Shown piece by piece: positions 1 through 4,897 of a stretch of DNA of 5,944 bases. A program made the position numbers and the translations under genes. This DNA is from Actinobacteria bacterium UBA4719 (GTDB lineage: Bacteria; Actinomycetota; Actinomycetes; Actinomycetales; Dermatophilaceae), in the NCBI GenBank assembly GCA_002404345.1, contig DHJN01000237.1, forward strand, positions 11,352-17,295. Direction: 5' to 3'. The stretch's first letter is position 1; each line of letters opens with the position of its first letter. Under the pieces are notes generated by a model. It did not search any database and was not told where the DNA came from. It was given only the letters and a program-made list of their open reading frames with translations.

Positions 1-10
1 CCCGGGCCCC

Positions 11-45
11 CGACCAATTTTTGTATTGAAAATCGACCATTTTGG
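11..45 (+). promoter_or_regulatory. Candidate operator/promoter region of the toxin-antitoxin pair
   Basis: This is an AT-rich island in otherwise GC-rich sequence. Two imperfect direct repeats, CGACCAATTTTTG (11-23) and CGACCATTTTGG (34-45), start 23 bp apart, about two helical turns. Between them ATTTT (17-21) and AAAAT (29-33) form a short inverted repeat. VapB-type ribbon-helix-helix antitoxins usually repress their own operon by binding short repeats just upstream, so position and spacing fit an operator. This is inference: no clear -35/-10 pair can be assigned. Confidence 0.3.
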
Positions 46-104
46 CTGTGGTCTGGAACGCCGGAGATCACAGGGAGGTCACAGATTTCCAAGCGTATGG
101 CATT

Positions 105-332
105 ATGTATGGCGTGAAACGGACCACAATTTACTTGCCAGAAGACTTGAAGAGCAGCCTTGCCCGGGCCGCCCACGAAGCAGGCCGGACGGAGGCGGAC
201 CTGATTCGCGAGGGAGTCGAGCGTCTACTCCAATCGCGCCACGCCCAGCCCAGACTTCCGTTGTTCACGAGTGGCAGACCTGATCTTGCCGAGAAGGTTG
301 ATGAGCTGCTGGCTGGTTTCGGCGAGGTGTGA
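105..332 (+). CDS. vapB: VapB-like ribbon-helix-helix antitoxin
   Basis: This is a 75-residue protein from ATG 105. Residues 5-11 (KRTTIYL) form the DNA-binding beta strand typical of CopG/Arc ribbon-helix-helix proteins. PEDLKSSLARAAHEAGR and the following ADLIREGVERLL form the two helices of the fold. The C-terminal part (LPLFTSGRPDLAEKVDELL) matches the tail with which VapB antitoxins neutralise a PIN toxin. The last codons overlap the toxin start as GTGA (329-332), so the two are translationally coupled. The start is not certain. An upstream in-frame TTG at 42 would add 21 residues that do not look like the family, and GTG 114 is also possible. A GGGAGG at 73-78 is too far from ATG 105 (26 nt) to be a normal ribosome binding site, so a leaderless start is conceivable. 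The antitoxin appears intact although its toxin is broken. Confidence 0.82.
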   Translation: MYGVKRTTIYLPEDLKSSLARAAHEAGRTEADLIREGVERLLQSRHAQPRLPLFTSGRPDLAEKVDELLAGFGEV

Positions 333-746
333 TCCTTCTCGACACAAGTGGTTTACTGGCCGCAATTGATGGCAGCCAGCACCTGCACGCTGAAGCCGCC
401 GCAGCCCTCCGCCAAGCCAGCGCACCACTGCTCTTGTCGCCTTTCGTGCTGGCCGAGCTCGACTACCTGCTGGCCACCAGGGTTGGCGTTCGCGCCCAAC
501 GTGCAATGCTGGACGAAGTCGCCCGAGGCGCCTAATCGGCTGGAGACTTTCACCGGAGCGGACGTAGGTTTAGCCGCTGTGATCCTGAGGCGCTATCCGA
601 ATCTCGAAATCGGTCTTGCCGACGCATCGATCGTGGTTCTCGCTGAGCGCTATGCCGTCTGGGATGTGCTCACGCTGGATCACCGCCATTTCCACGCCCT
701 ACGGGGTCCGGGACGTCAGCGTTTTCGTCTTCTGCCGTCGGCCTGA
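329..746 (+). pseudogene. vapC: VapC-like PIN-domain toxin, broken by a +1 frameshift
   Basis: The GTG start at 329 overlaps the antitoxin stop. The first frame (329-535) encodes 68 residues of a PIN ribonuclease with the first acidic residues D5 (LLDTSGLL) and E43 (VLAELDYLL), and stops at TAA 533-535. The rest of the domain continues in the next frame to TGA 744-746: GLADASIVVLAER carries the third acidic residue and LTLDHRHF the fourth (about D98 and D117 of the joined product). Removing one A of the doublet at 534-535 turns GCC TAA into GCC TAT CGG CTG GAG and gives a continuous 138-residue PIN protein, a normal VapC length, with all four catalytic acids. PIN toxins cut specific RNAs and need these acids to hold metal. 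As read, the toxin would lack half its active site. It may be a recent null mutation or a single-base sequencing/assembly error; the otherwise preserved sequence favours a very recent event or an error. Confidence 0.87.
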
Positions 747-767
747 GCACCGTGGAACCGCGCGTGC

Positions 768-793
768 CCTCGCGCGCGAGGCTCTCCTAGAAT
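768..793 (+). promoter_or_regulatory. 14-bp palindrome and possible -10 box before the ABC exporter
   Basis: CCTCGCGCGCGAGG (768-781) is a perfect 14-bp palindrome. Six bases later TAGAAT (788-793) resembles a -10 hexamer. The palindrome covers the place where a -35 box would lie, and the sequence there (TGCCCT) is a poor -35, as in promoters controlled by a bound regulator. The site is in the gap between the toxin gene and the exporter. It could instead be the stem of a terminator for the toxin operon, but no run of T follows. Confidence 0.33.
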
Positions 794-868
794 AGTGGCC
801 CGCTTCCTCCCATTTGGCGGCCACTTCGCGGAGATGCCCTGACAACGACGCAGCCCAGTAGCACCGCC

Positions 869-1633
869 TTGACACTAGCGCTGAGGGTCAGCGGGCTTCG
901 CGTTGCCTATGGTCCGATCATCGCCGTTGACGGTATTGACCTCGAGGTTCGCGTTGGGGAGATCTATGGACTGCTGGGTCCCAACGGTGCGGGCAAGACC
1001 AGCGCGCTAAGCGCCATCGAAGGACTGCTGCGTCCCACGGCGGGAGACATAGTGATCGGAGAGATCGACGCCCGCGCTCACCCGCTACAAGCCAAGGCCC
1101 AGCTCGGAGTCCAACTGCAGGCTACGAGCTTTCACTCAAGTCTCACGCTGGTTGAGATCGTGCGACTGTACGCCGGCCTGTACGGCGTCACGCTCTCTTC
1201 GTCGCAGATACGCGAACTCTTGGGAGAAATCAATCTGCAGAACGAAGCGTCCAAGCGCTTTCGCGAGTTATCGGGGGGTCAGCAGCAACGATTCTCACTG
1301 CTGATCGCGACCATCCATGATCCCGCGCTGGTGCTGCTCGACGAGCCCACCGCGGGGCTCGACCCGCAAGGCCGGCGCCAGCTCTGGGACCGGATCGAGC
1401 GCTTTCGCAAGGAGGGGCGCAGCATCCTTCTCACGACACACTCGATGGAGGAGGCGCAGGCAGTTTGTGATCGCATTGCCATCATGGATCACGGCAAGAT
1501 ACTGACGGTAGGCACGCCCGCGGCTCTGATTGCGGCGCATCGCGATGACCCTAAAGTCCGCCAGGCAGCCCACGGCGAGGTCACTCTAGAGGACGTCTTC
1601 ATCGCGCTAACCGGACGGGAATTGCGTGACTGA
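869..1633 (+). CDS. ABC exporter ATP-binding subunit (DrrA/CcmA-type)
   Basis: This cytoplasmic ATPase of about 254 residues powers a membrane exporter. In order it shows Walker A GPNGAGKT (37-44), a Q-loop around QLGVQLQ (78-84), the signature LSGGQ (134-138), Walker B LVLLDE (154-159) with D-loop AGLD (162-165), and the switch histidine H191 in TTHSMEEA. The tail LEDVFIALTGRELRD is characteristic of the DrrA-like daunorubicin/multidrug exporter ATPases. The gene overlaps the permease gene by 8 bp, so the two form one operon and one transporter. The start is doubtful. TTG 869 has no ribosome binding site. The frame is open back to a TAG at 788, with no ATG or GTG on the way, but a CTG at 839 is preceded by GGAG (830-833) at 5 nt and would add 10 residues (LTTTQPSSTA). 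All catalytic motifs are intact. The cargo cannot be told from this sequence. Confidence 0.94.
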   Translation: MTLALRVSGLRVAYGPIIAVDGIDLEVRVGEIYGLLGPNGAGKTSALSAIEGLLRPTAGDIVIGEIDARAHPLQAKAQLGVQLQATSFHSSLTLVEIVRLYAGLYGVTLSSSQIRELLGEINLQNEASKRFRELSGGQQQRFSLLIATIHDPALVLLDEPTAGLDPQGRRQLWDRIERFRKEGRSILLTTHSMEEAQAVCDRIAIMDHGKILTVGTPAALIAAHRDDPKVRQAAHGEVTLEDVFIALTGRELRD

Positions 1634-2414
1634 CGACATAACGGTTCCCCAGCGTCGCTCGGTGGCGGTCCCGACCTGGTCGTCATCGCTCAAGGTTCTC
1701 CTGCGTGCAGATAGCACGGCTCAGGTGCGTACTCCTCTGTCTCTGGTGATCACCTTTGCCCTTCCTCTCATCTTGTTGGTGGCCACTGGCCTCGGCAAAA
1801 ACTCGGCGGCACTAGGCGGTCCCGAGTTCCGTATCAGCCTCGCGCTCACCGTGGGGCTGGTCTCGATCGGGACCGTCGGCTACTCGCTTGCGATCGCGCG
1901 CGACCGCGATACCGGCGTCCTTCAGCGGCTTCGGGTGACACCGGCCCCGACGTGGACCATCATGGTCAGCCGCTGGATGGTCCAACTCGGCGCAGTTCTG
2001 ATCATGGCGATTGTGGTTCTCGTGGTTGCCGCCCTCTTCGTGGGTGTCACTCTGCCCCCGCAGGACTACCTGTTCACAGTCCTGGTCGCGTTGCTCGGAT
2101 CTGCCGTCTTCCTCAGCATTGGCCAAGCGATTGCGGGACTGATAGCGTCGGCGGACACGCTCAACGCGGCTGGCCGCCTCCTTTACGTACCCCTGATCGG
2201 ACTCAGCCTCTTCGGAGATTCAGATCGGCTCGGAACGACGGTCGAGCTGGTGTCCCGCTGGTCTCCTGGCGGCTGTCTCGAGACGTTGCTCTCGGCCGCT
2301 ATGGGTGCGAGTGCTTGGAGCGGTCAAAGCTGGGGCGCGCTCTTCGCCAGCTTCGGCTACACCGTGGTGTTCGGAGTGATTGGGATTCGCTGGTTCCGCT
2401 GGGTATCTCACTGA
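1626..2414 (+). CDS. ABC-2 family transporter permease (DrrB-like)
   Basis: This 262-residue membrane protein starts with GTG 1626, inside the end of the ATPase gene, so translation is probably coupled. Six hydrophobic segments can be seen at about residues 38-56, 69-91, 117-141, 149-174, 183-197 and 236-258, matching the six-helix ABC-2 fold. After the second helix comes RDRDTGVLQRLRVTPAPTW (92-110), the cytoplasmic coupling segment conserved in ABC-2 permeases (charged residues, G-L-x-x-L, then TP). The stretch around 206-222 (VELVSRWSPGGCLETLL) corresponds to the conserved region before the last helix. Two copies would pair with two ATPase subunits to export a hydrophobic compound, lipid or drug. 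The N-terminal 30 residues are soluble. No regulator or biosynthetic gene lies beside the pair to indicate the substrate. Confidence 0.92.
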   Translation: MTDDITVPQRRSVAVPTWSSSLKVLLRADSTAQVRTPLSLVITFALPLILLVATGLGKNSAALGGPEFRISLALTVGLVSIGTVGYSLAIARDRDTGVLQRLRVTPAPTWTIMVSRWMVQLGAVLIMAIVVLVVAALFVGVTLPPQDYLFTVLVALLGSAVFLSIGQAIAGLIASADTLNAAGRLLYVPLIGLSLFGDSDRLGTTVELVSRWSPGGCLETLLSAAMGASAWSGQSWGALFASFGYTVVFGVIGIRWFRWVSH

Positions 2415-2418
2415 TACC
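2402..2418 (+). other. Stem-loop across the permease stop codon
   Basis: GGTATC (2402-2407) and GATACC (2413-2418) form a perfect 6-bp stem with a 5-nt loop. The TGA stop (2412-2414) lies at its 3' side. No T-run follows, so it is not a standard intrinsic terminator. It may mark the 3' end of the exporter mRNA, or be chance. Confidence 0.25.
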
Positions 2419-2710
2419 GCCTGGGTGGAGCTCGCAAAGCATGCGGCCGCCTTGGTCACGGGTCACCTCGGGCGCGTCCGAAAATGGTCGTACAGGTTTC
2501 TCTCCGCTTACACGCTGACTGAGGCCAGGCCGAATCCCAGACTCTTCGTGTGCTCATTGGTAAGTAGGTGACGGCTGCATTGCTGCCCCGTCACAGCCCT
2601 GTTCGGAATCGCATGCGTACTACCTCGACCCCGAAAGGACGCGAGGAGCACGAGCCGGCACGTAAGCGGTCCGCCCTCCGGGGCCGCAACCATGGAAAGG
2701 TTGCCAGGCT
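2415..2710. other. Region without a convincing gene
   Basis: Six-frame reading of this stretch gives only short frames with no recognisable motif. The frame from GTG 2425 to TGA 2571 (48 residues, beginning VELAKHAAAL) is mildly protein-like but has no visible ribosome binding site and no family resemblance that I know. The only structure that stands out is the stem-loop at 2568-2594. No tRNA, insertion-sequence ends or long repeats are seen. Confidence 0.5.
2568..2594 (+). other. 7-bp stem-loop in the intergenic region
   Basis: GTGACGG (2568-2574) and CCGTCAC (2588-2594) are exact reverse complements separated by 13 nt. No T-run follows (AGCCCTG), so it is not a typical Rho-independent terminator. 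It could stabilise the 3' end of the exporter transcript or be a protein-binding site. It could also be chance, since a 7-bp pair is not rare at this GC content. Confidence 0.25.
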
Positions 2711-2899
2711 ATGCGATCAGGCGAAGATCGCTACCACCCAGGATGAACCTCTGCGCACTACAGACTCGTGGAGGTCTTCAACGCCCGGTCCGATGAGCAG
2801 GCCAATCGCCGAGCCGAAGACCTCTGCAGCGCGCTTGGAGCGATGTCGATCAAGCTCGCCAGGGACTCTGCTACCCTCGCCCTAGCGAAGCATCTCTAG
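2711..2899 (+). pseudogene. Possible decayed small gene, one in-frame stop
   Basis: From ATG 2711 a frame reads 11 residues (MRSGEDRYHPG), meets TGA at 2744-2746, and continues open to TAG 2897-2899. The second part (TSAHYRLVEVFNARSD, then EQANRRAEDLCSALG and a tail ending LALAKHL) is rich in charged and helix-forming residues. By hand count about three quarters of its codons end in G or C, with much lower GC at position 2, the pattern of real coding DNA here. GTG 2768 could serve as a restart giving 43 residues. I do not recognise the family. It may be the remnant of a gene broken by a nonsense change, a small functional gene from GTG 2768, or chance. Confidence 0.3.
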
Positions 2900-2902
2900 G
2901 TC

Positions 2903-2919
2903 CGCCGAGAAGCTTGGCG
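2903..2919 (+). other. Stem-loop in the leader of the SGNH hydrolase gene
   Basis: CGCCGAG (2903-2909) can pair with CTTGGCG (2913-2919) through 7 bp including one G-T pair, with a 3-nt loop. It sits 55 nt before the start of the hydrolase gene and just after the preceding frame remnant ends. No T-run follows. A leader hairpin or chance are both possible. Confidence 0.2.
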
Positions 2920-2959
2920 ACGCTCTGAGGTGGATTGGTTCGGCCATCCGGAACATGAC

Positions 2960-2965
2960 GAGGAG
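2960..2965 (+). promoter_or_regulatory. Ribosome binding site that fixes the hydrolase start
   Basis: GAGGAG is followed by 8 nt and then ATG 2974. This rules out the alternative GTG at 2965, which overlaps the site itself. It is one of the strongest ribosome binding sites in the window, alongside those of the two cupins. Confidence 0.75.
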
Positions 2966-2973
2966 TGGGGATC

Positions 2974-3825
2974 ATGAAGCGTCTTCTGATCGGATTCATG
3001 GTGGCGGCGGTGGCAGCCATCGGCTTCGGCGGAGCGACCGCATCCGCAAGCAATAACCCGACGAGTTACCTCGCCCTCGGCGACTCGGTCGCCTTCGGCT
3101 ACAGCCCGCTGCTCAACCCTACTGACGCGGACAACTTCATCGGATACCCGGACGAAGTGGCTGCGGCGCTCAAGGAGAACCTGACCAACGCGTCCTGCCC
3201 CGGGGAAACGAGCAGCCATTTCATCGATCTTTCCGGCAGCGACAACGGCTGTGGCGCTTGGCGTTTCTACTACACATTCCCATTGCACGCTGCCTACAGC
3301 ACCGCACAGCTCGCGTTTGCCGACTCATTCATCCGATCCCATCCCAAGACCCTGGTGGTCAGTATCGACATCGGAGCCAACGACCTCCTCGTACTGGAGC
3401 ATCTGTGCGGCGGATCATCTACCCTACCCGAAATCCAGTGCATTCGCGCGGGCCTGCCCAGCATGCTGGCGACGCTTTCGGCCAACCTCGACACGATCTA
3501 CGGCCACATCCGCAACCTGGACGGCTACCACCATAAGCTCGTCGCGCTGACCTACTACTCGCTCAACTACACCGACTCAATCACCACGGGCGTGATCTCG
3601 CAAGTGAATCAGGTGGTGGCCGCTCGCACGCTGGCCTGGGGTGGAATCGTCGCCGACGGGTTCGGCGCCTTCGCCGCCGCCTCCGCCGCCTATGGCGGCG
3701 ACACGTGCGCGGCAGGACTTCGGATCGTCGTTTCGACCTCTCCTCTCACCTGCGACATCCACCCGTCGCCGGCCGGACGCGACCTGCTGGCGCAAGCCAT
3801 CGTGAAAGCGCTGCGGCCCGACTGA
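2974..3825 (+). CDS. Secreted SGNH/GDSL-family hydrolase
   Basis: This is a 283-residue protein from ATG 2974. Residues 1-26 form a Sec signal peptide: KR, a hydrophobic core (LLIGFMVAAVAAIGFGG), then ATASAS with likely cleavage near 24-26. The SGNH blocks follow in order: block I GDSVAFGYS with nucleophile S38; CPGETSSHF supplying the block II glycine (G77); GAND with N136 (block III); and DIHPSPAG with D261 and H263 (block V). The fold is thus complete and probably active as an esterase or lipase outside the cytoplasm. The substrate is not predictable. The mature part has six cysteines (75, 93, 145, 156, 245, 260), which could make three disulfides and fits an extracellular enzyme. The gene stands alone, with a 108-bp gap downstream. 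A 7-bp perfect stem with a 3-nt loop (3684-3700) lies inside the coding sequence at an Ala/Gly-rich stretch. Confidence 0.93.
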   Translation: MKRLLIGFMVAAVAAIGFGGATASASNNPTSYLALGDSVAFGYSPLLNPTDADNFIGYPDEVAAALKENLTNASCPGETSSHFIDLSGSDNGCGAWRFYYTFPLHAAYSTAQLAFADSFIRSHPKTLVVSIDIGANDLLVLEHLCGGSSTLPEIQCIRAGLPSMLATLSANLDTIYGHIRNLDGYHHKLVALTYYSLNYTDSITTGVISQVNQVVAARTLAWGGIVADGFGAFAAASAAYGGDTCAAGLRIVVSTSPLTCDIHPSPAGRDLLAQAIVKALRPD

Positions 3826-3853
3826 CACTGACAGTTGAGAAATCGAGCCCCGC

Positions 3854-3888
3854 AATAACGTCGCCGGGCAATAGTTGCTGCGTTTATT
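3854..3888 (+). other. Nested stem-loop in the hydrolase-GlsB gap
   Basis: AATAACG (3854-3860) can pair with CGTTTATT (3881-3888) with one bulged T. Inside it GCAA (3868-3871) and TTGC (3875-3878) form a small hairpin with loop TAG. A competing fold pairs GTCGCCG (3860-3866) with CGGCCGAC (3890-3897) with one bulge. Two mutually exclusive folds in a 108-bp gap could be a leader element or a transcription end, but there is no T-run, and the pairing is weak. Confidence 0.2.
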
Positions 3889-3933
3889 ACGGCCGACAGG
3901 TGATTCTGTGGTCAGCGCTCGGCGCTTCAACGA

Positions 3934-4254
3934 ATGGTCATAAGCATCAACGGAACAGCCATCAACTTGGACTGGGGCACGATCCTGATTTGGTGCGTGG
4001 TAGGGCTGGTGGCGGGTTTCCTAGCGAGTCGTGTTGCACTCGGTCACGGTCTCGGCCTCTTCGGCGACGTCATCGCGGGGATACTTGGCGCGTTTCTCGG
4101 CGGCTTTCTGGCCGCCCTCTTCCACATCAAGGTGGAGGTATTCGGCTACCCGATCATCAGCAACATGATCGTGGCCTTTGCCGGCGCGGTAATTCTGCTG
4201 TTGGTCGTACGCGTTTTCTCGGGAGGCGGGACGAGACGGCGTCGCGCGACGTGA
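3934..4254 (+). CDS. GlsB/YeaQ/YmgE-family small membrane protein
   Basis: This 106-residue inner-membrane protein has three glycine-rich hydrophobic segments (about 16-33, 42-63 and 73-95) and a basic tail (RRRR, 101-104). The pattern GLVAGFLASRV, then GLFGDVIAGILGAFLGGFL, then a third helix AFAGAVILLLVVR matches the transglycosylase-associated protein family. Members are small and often stress-induced, and their biochemical role is not settled. The N-terminal 14 residues (MVISINGTAINLDW) precede helix 1 and are a little longer than in short members. The frame is closed upstream by TGA 3901-3903, and ATG 3934 is the first standard start, but no ribosome binding site is visible. The next gene begins 22 bp downstream on the same strand, so the two are likely co-transcribed. 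Confidence 0.88.
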   Translation: MVISINGTAINLDWGTILIWCVVGLVAGFLASRVALGHGLGLFGDVIAGILGAFLGGFLAALFHIKVEVFGYPIISNMIVAFAGAVILLLVVRVFSGGGTRRRRAT

Positions 4255-4276
4255 ACGTAGCCGACCGCGCATCGGG

Positions 4277-4657
4277 ATGAGCGACCAGACCTGGGCGACC
4301 AAAAAGGGCACTCTCGCTTTGGACGGCCAGTTAGTGTCAATGACCCTCGGTCGCAAGGTCGAGAACATGGCACTGGCCGACATCAAATCGGTCGAGGCCG
4401 GGCGCCTGACCCTGATGCAGTGGCTCGGCTGGTCGGGTTTCTTCATGTGGACCGGCGTCGGGCTGCTGTTAGCCCCCTTAATGCTTATGGTCCCGGCCCT
4501 GTTGGTCCCGTTTCTGCTTCTGGTACCAACACCGTGGATGGTCCTCGTGAAGAACGGTGCCGGCCGGTCCATCATCGTCACAGTCGGACCGAGGGCGAAG
4601 GCCCTCGAGATTGAGGCCGCCATCCTCGGCGCCCGACCCCGATTTCAAGCGGCGTAG
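4277..4657 (+). CDS. Membrane protein, possible PH-like domain split by a TM hairpin
   Basis: This 126-residue protein from ATG 4277 has no clear ribosome binding site and probably depends on translation of the GlsB-like gene 22 bp upstream. I do not recognise a named family. Residues 12-43 read as short strands with a turn (TLALDGQLVSMTLGR, then MALADIKSVEAGRL), like the first half of a bacterial PH-like domain. Residues 47-88 are strongly hydrophobic, enough for two membrane passes with a proline-rich turn. Residues 87-117 resemble the last strands and closing helix of a PH-like fold (WMVLVKNGAGRSIIVTVG, then AKALEIEAAIL). This suggests a PH-like domain interrupted by a membrane hairpin, with both halves on the same, probably cytoplasmic, side. 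That is inference from pattern alone. The location next to a GlsB-like protein suggests a cell-envelope role. Confidence 0.78.
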   Translation: MSDQTWATKKGTLALDGQLVSMTLGRKVENMALADIKSVEAGRLTLMQWLGWSGFFMWTGVGLLLAPLMLMVPALLVPFLLLVPTPWMVLVKNGAGRSIIVTVGPRAKALEIEAAILGARPRFQAA

Positions 4658-4897
4658 ATGCTGGCGAGGTAGGCGTTGCCCTCCACTGGATAAGCATCTA
4701 CGCCGATCTGCATGAGTTCGAGCGAGGAATCCTTGATCGGGTGGGGAGGGATGTGGCAAGTCTCCAGCCGCTGGCCCGGAACGAATGAGGTGTTAGATGA
4801 GCTGTTGGTTCGTTACCCAGATCTCGTCAGCGGGACGAATCCTCCGCGGGGGCGGAACCGGTTACGGAACCCTTTTGTCAGGCGGGTGACGGGCTAA
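4657..4897 (+). pseudogene. Possible frameshifted remnant of a small gene
   Basis: One frame (4657 to TGA 4786-4788) reads DAGEVGVALHWISIYADLHE, then FERGILDRV, then SLQPLARNE, which is rich in W, Y, D, E and L and looks like a helical protein rather than random GC-rich DNA. It has no ATG, GTG or TTG at its beginning; an ATG at 4658 lies in another frame. At the stop, the neighbouring frame continues with NEVLDELLVRYPDLVSG and on to TAA 4895-4897. One extra base near 4780-4785 would join them, the same kind of break as in the toxin gene. Codon bias is weaker than in the intact genes. I do not know the family. It could also be a chance pair of frames in the gap between convergent genes. Confidence 0.3.

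Noticed and set aside
42..104. N-terminal extension of the antitoxin from TTG 42
   Set aside because: The 21 extra residues do not resemble the start of RHH antitoxins, and TTG 42 lies inside the AT-rich repeat region with no ribosome binding site.
1952..2518. 188-residue frame over the permease gene
   Set aside because: Same-strand shadow rich in R, S, G and P; the permease frame shows clear membrane helices and the ABC-2 motif.
2425..2571. 48-residue frame right after the permease (begins VELAKHAAAL)
   Set aside because: Mildly protein-like, but no ribosome binding site, no recognisable family and no clear codon signal; kept only as a remark on the region.
2600..2612. GTTCGGAATC resembling a tRNA T-loop
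   Set aside because: It has an extra base relative to GTTCGAATC, and no acceptor, D or anticodon stems could be built around it.
2568..2885. 105-residue frame in the gap before the hydrolase
   Set aside because: Composition is dominated by R, S, P and T with no hydrophobic core, typical of a wrong frame in GC-rich DNA; no ribosome binding site.
2965..2973. GTG 2965 as start of the SGNH hydrolase
   Set aside because: It overlaps the ribosome binding site GAGGAG, which is ideally placed for ATG 2974; the signal peptide also begins naturally at MKRLL.
3684..3700. Perfect 7-bp stem inside the hydrolase gene as a regulatory element
   Set aside because: It arises from GCC-rich alanine/glycine codons (ASAAYGG), so the protein sequence explains it.
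3705..4280. 191-residue plus-strand frame joining the hydrolase end and the GlsB-like gene
   Set aside because: It overlaps two supported genes in another frame and is Arg/Gly/Ser-rich, as expected of a shifted frame.
4021..4623. 200-residue minus-strand frame across the two small membrane genes
   Set aside because: Antisense shadow of two well-supported genes, composed mainly of R, S, P and T, with no motif.
4843..4876. Two tiny hairpins (TCCGC/GCGGA and GGTT/AACC) followed by TTTT as a terminator
   Set aside because: Stems of 5 and 4 bp and a run of only four T are too weak to call an intrinsic terminator.
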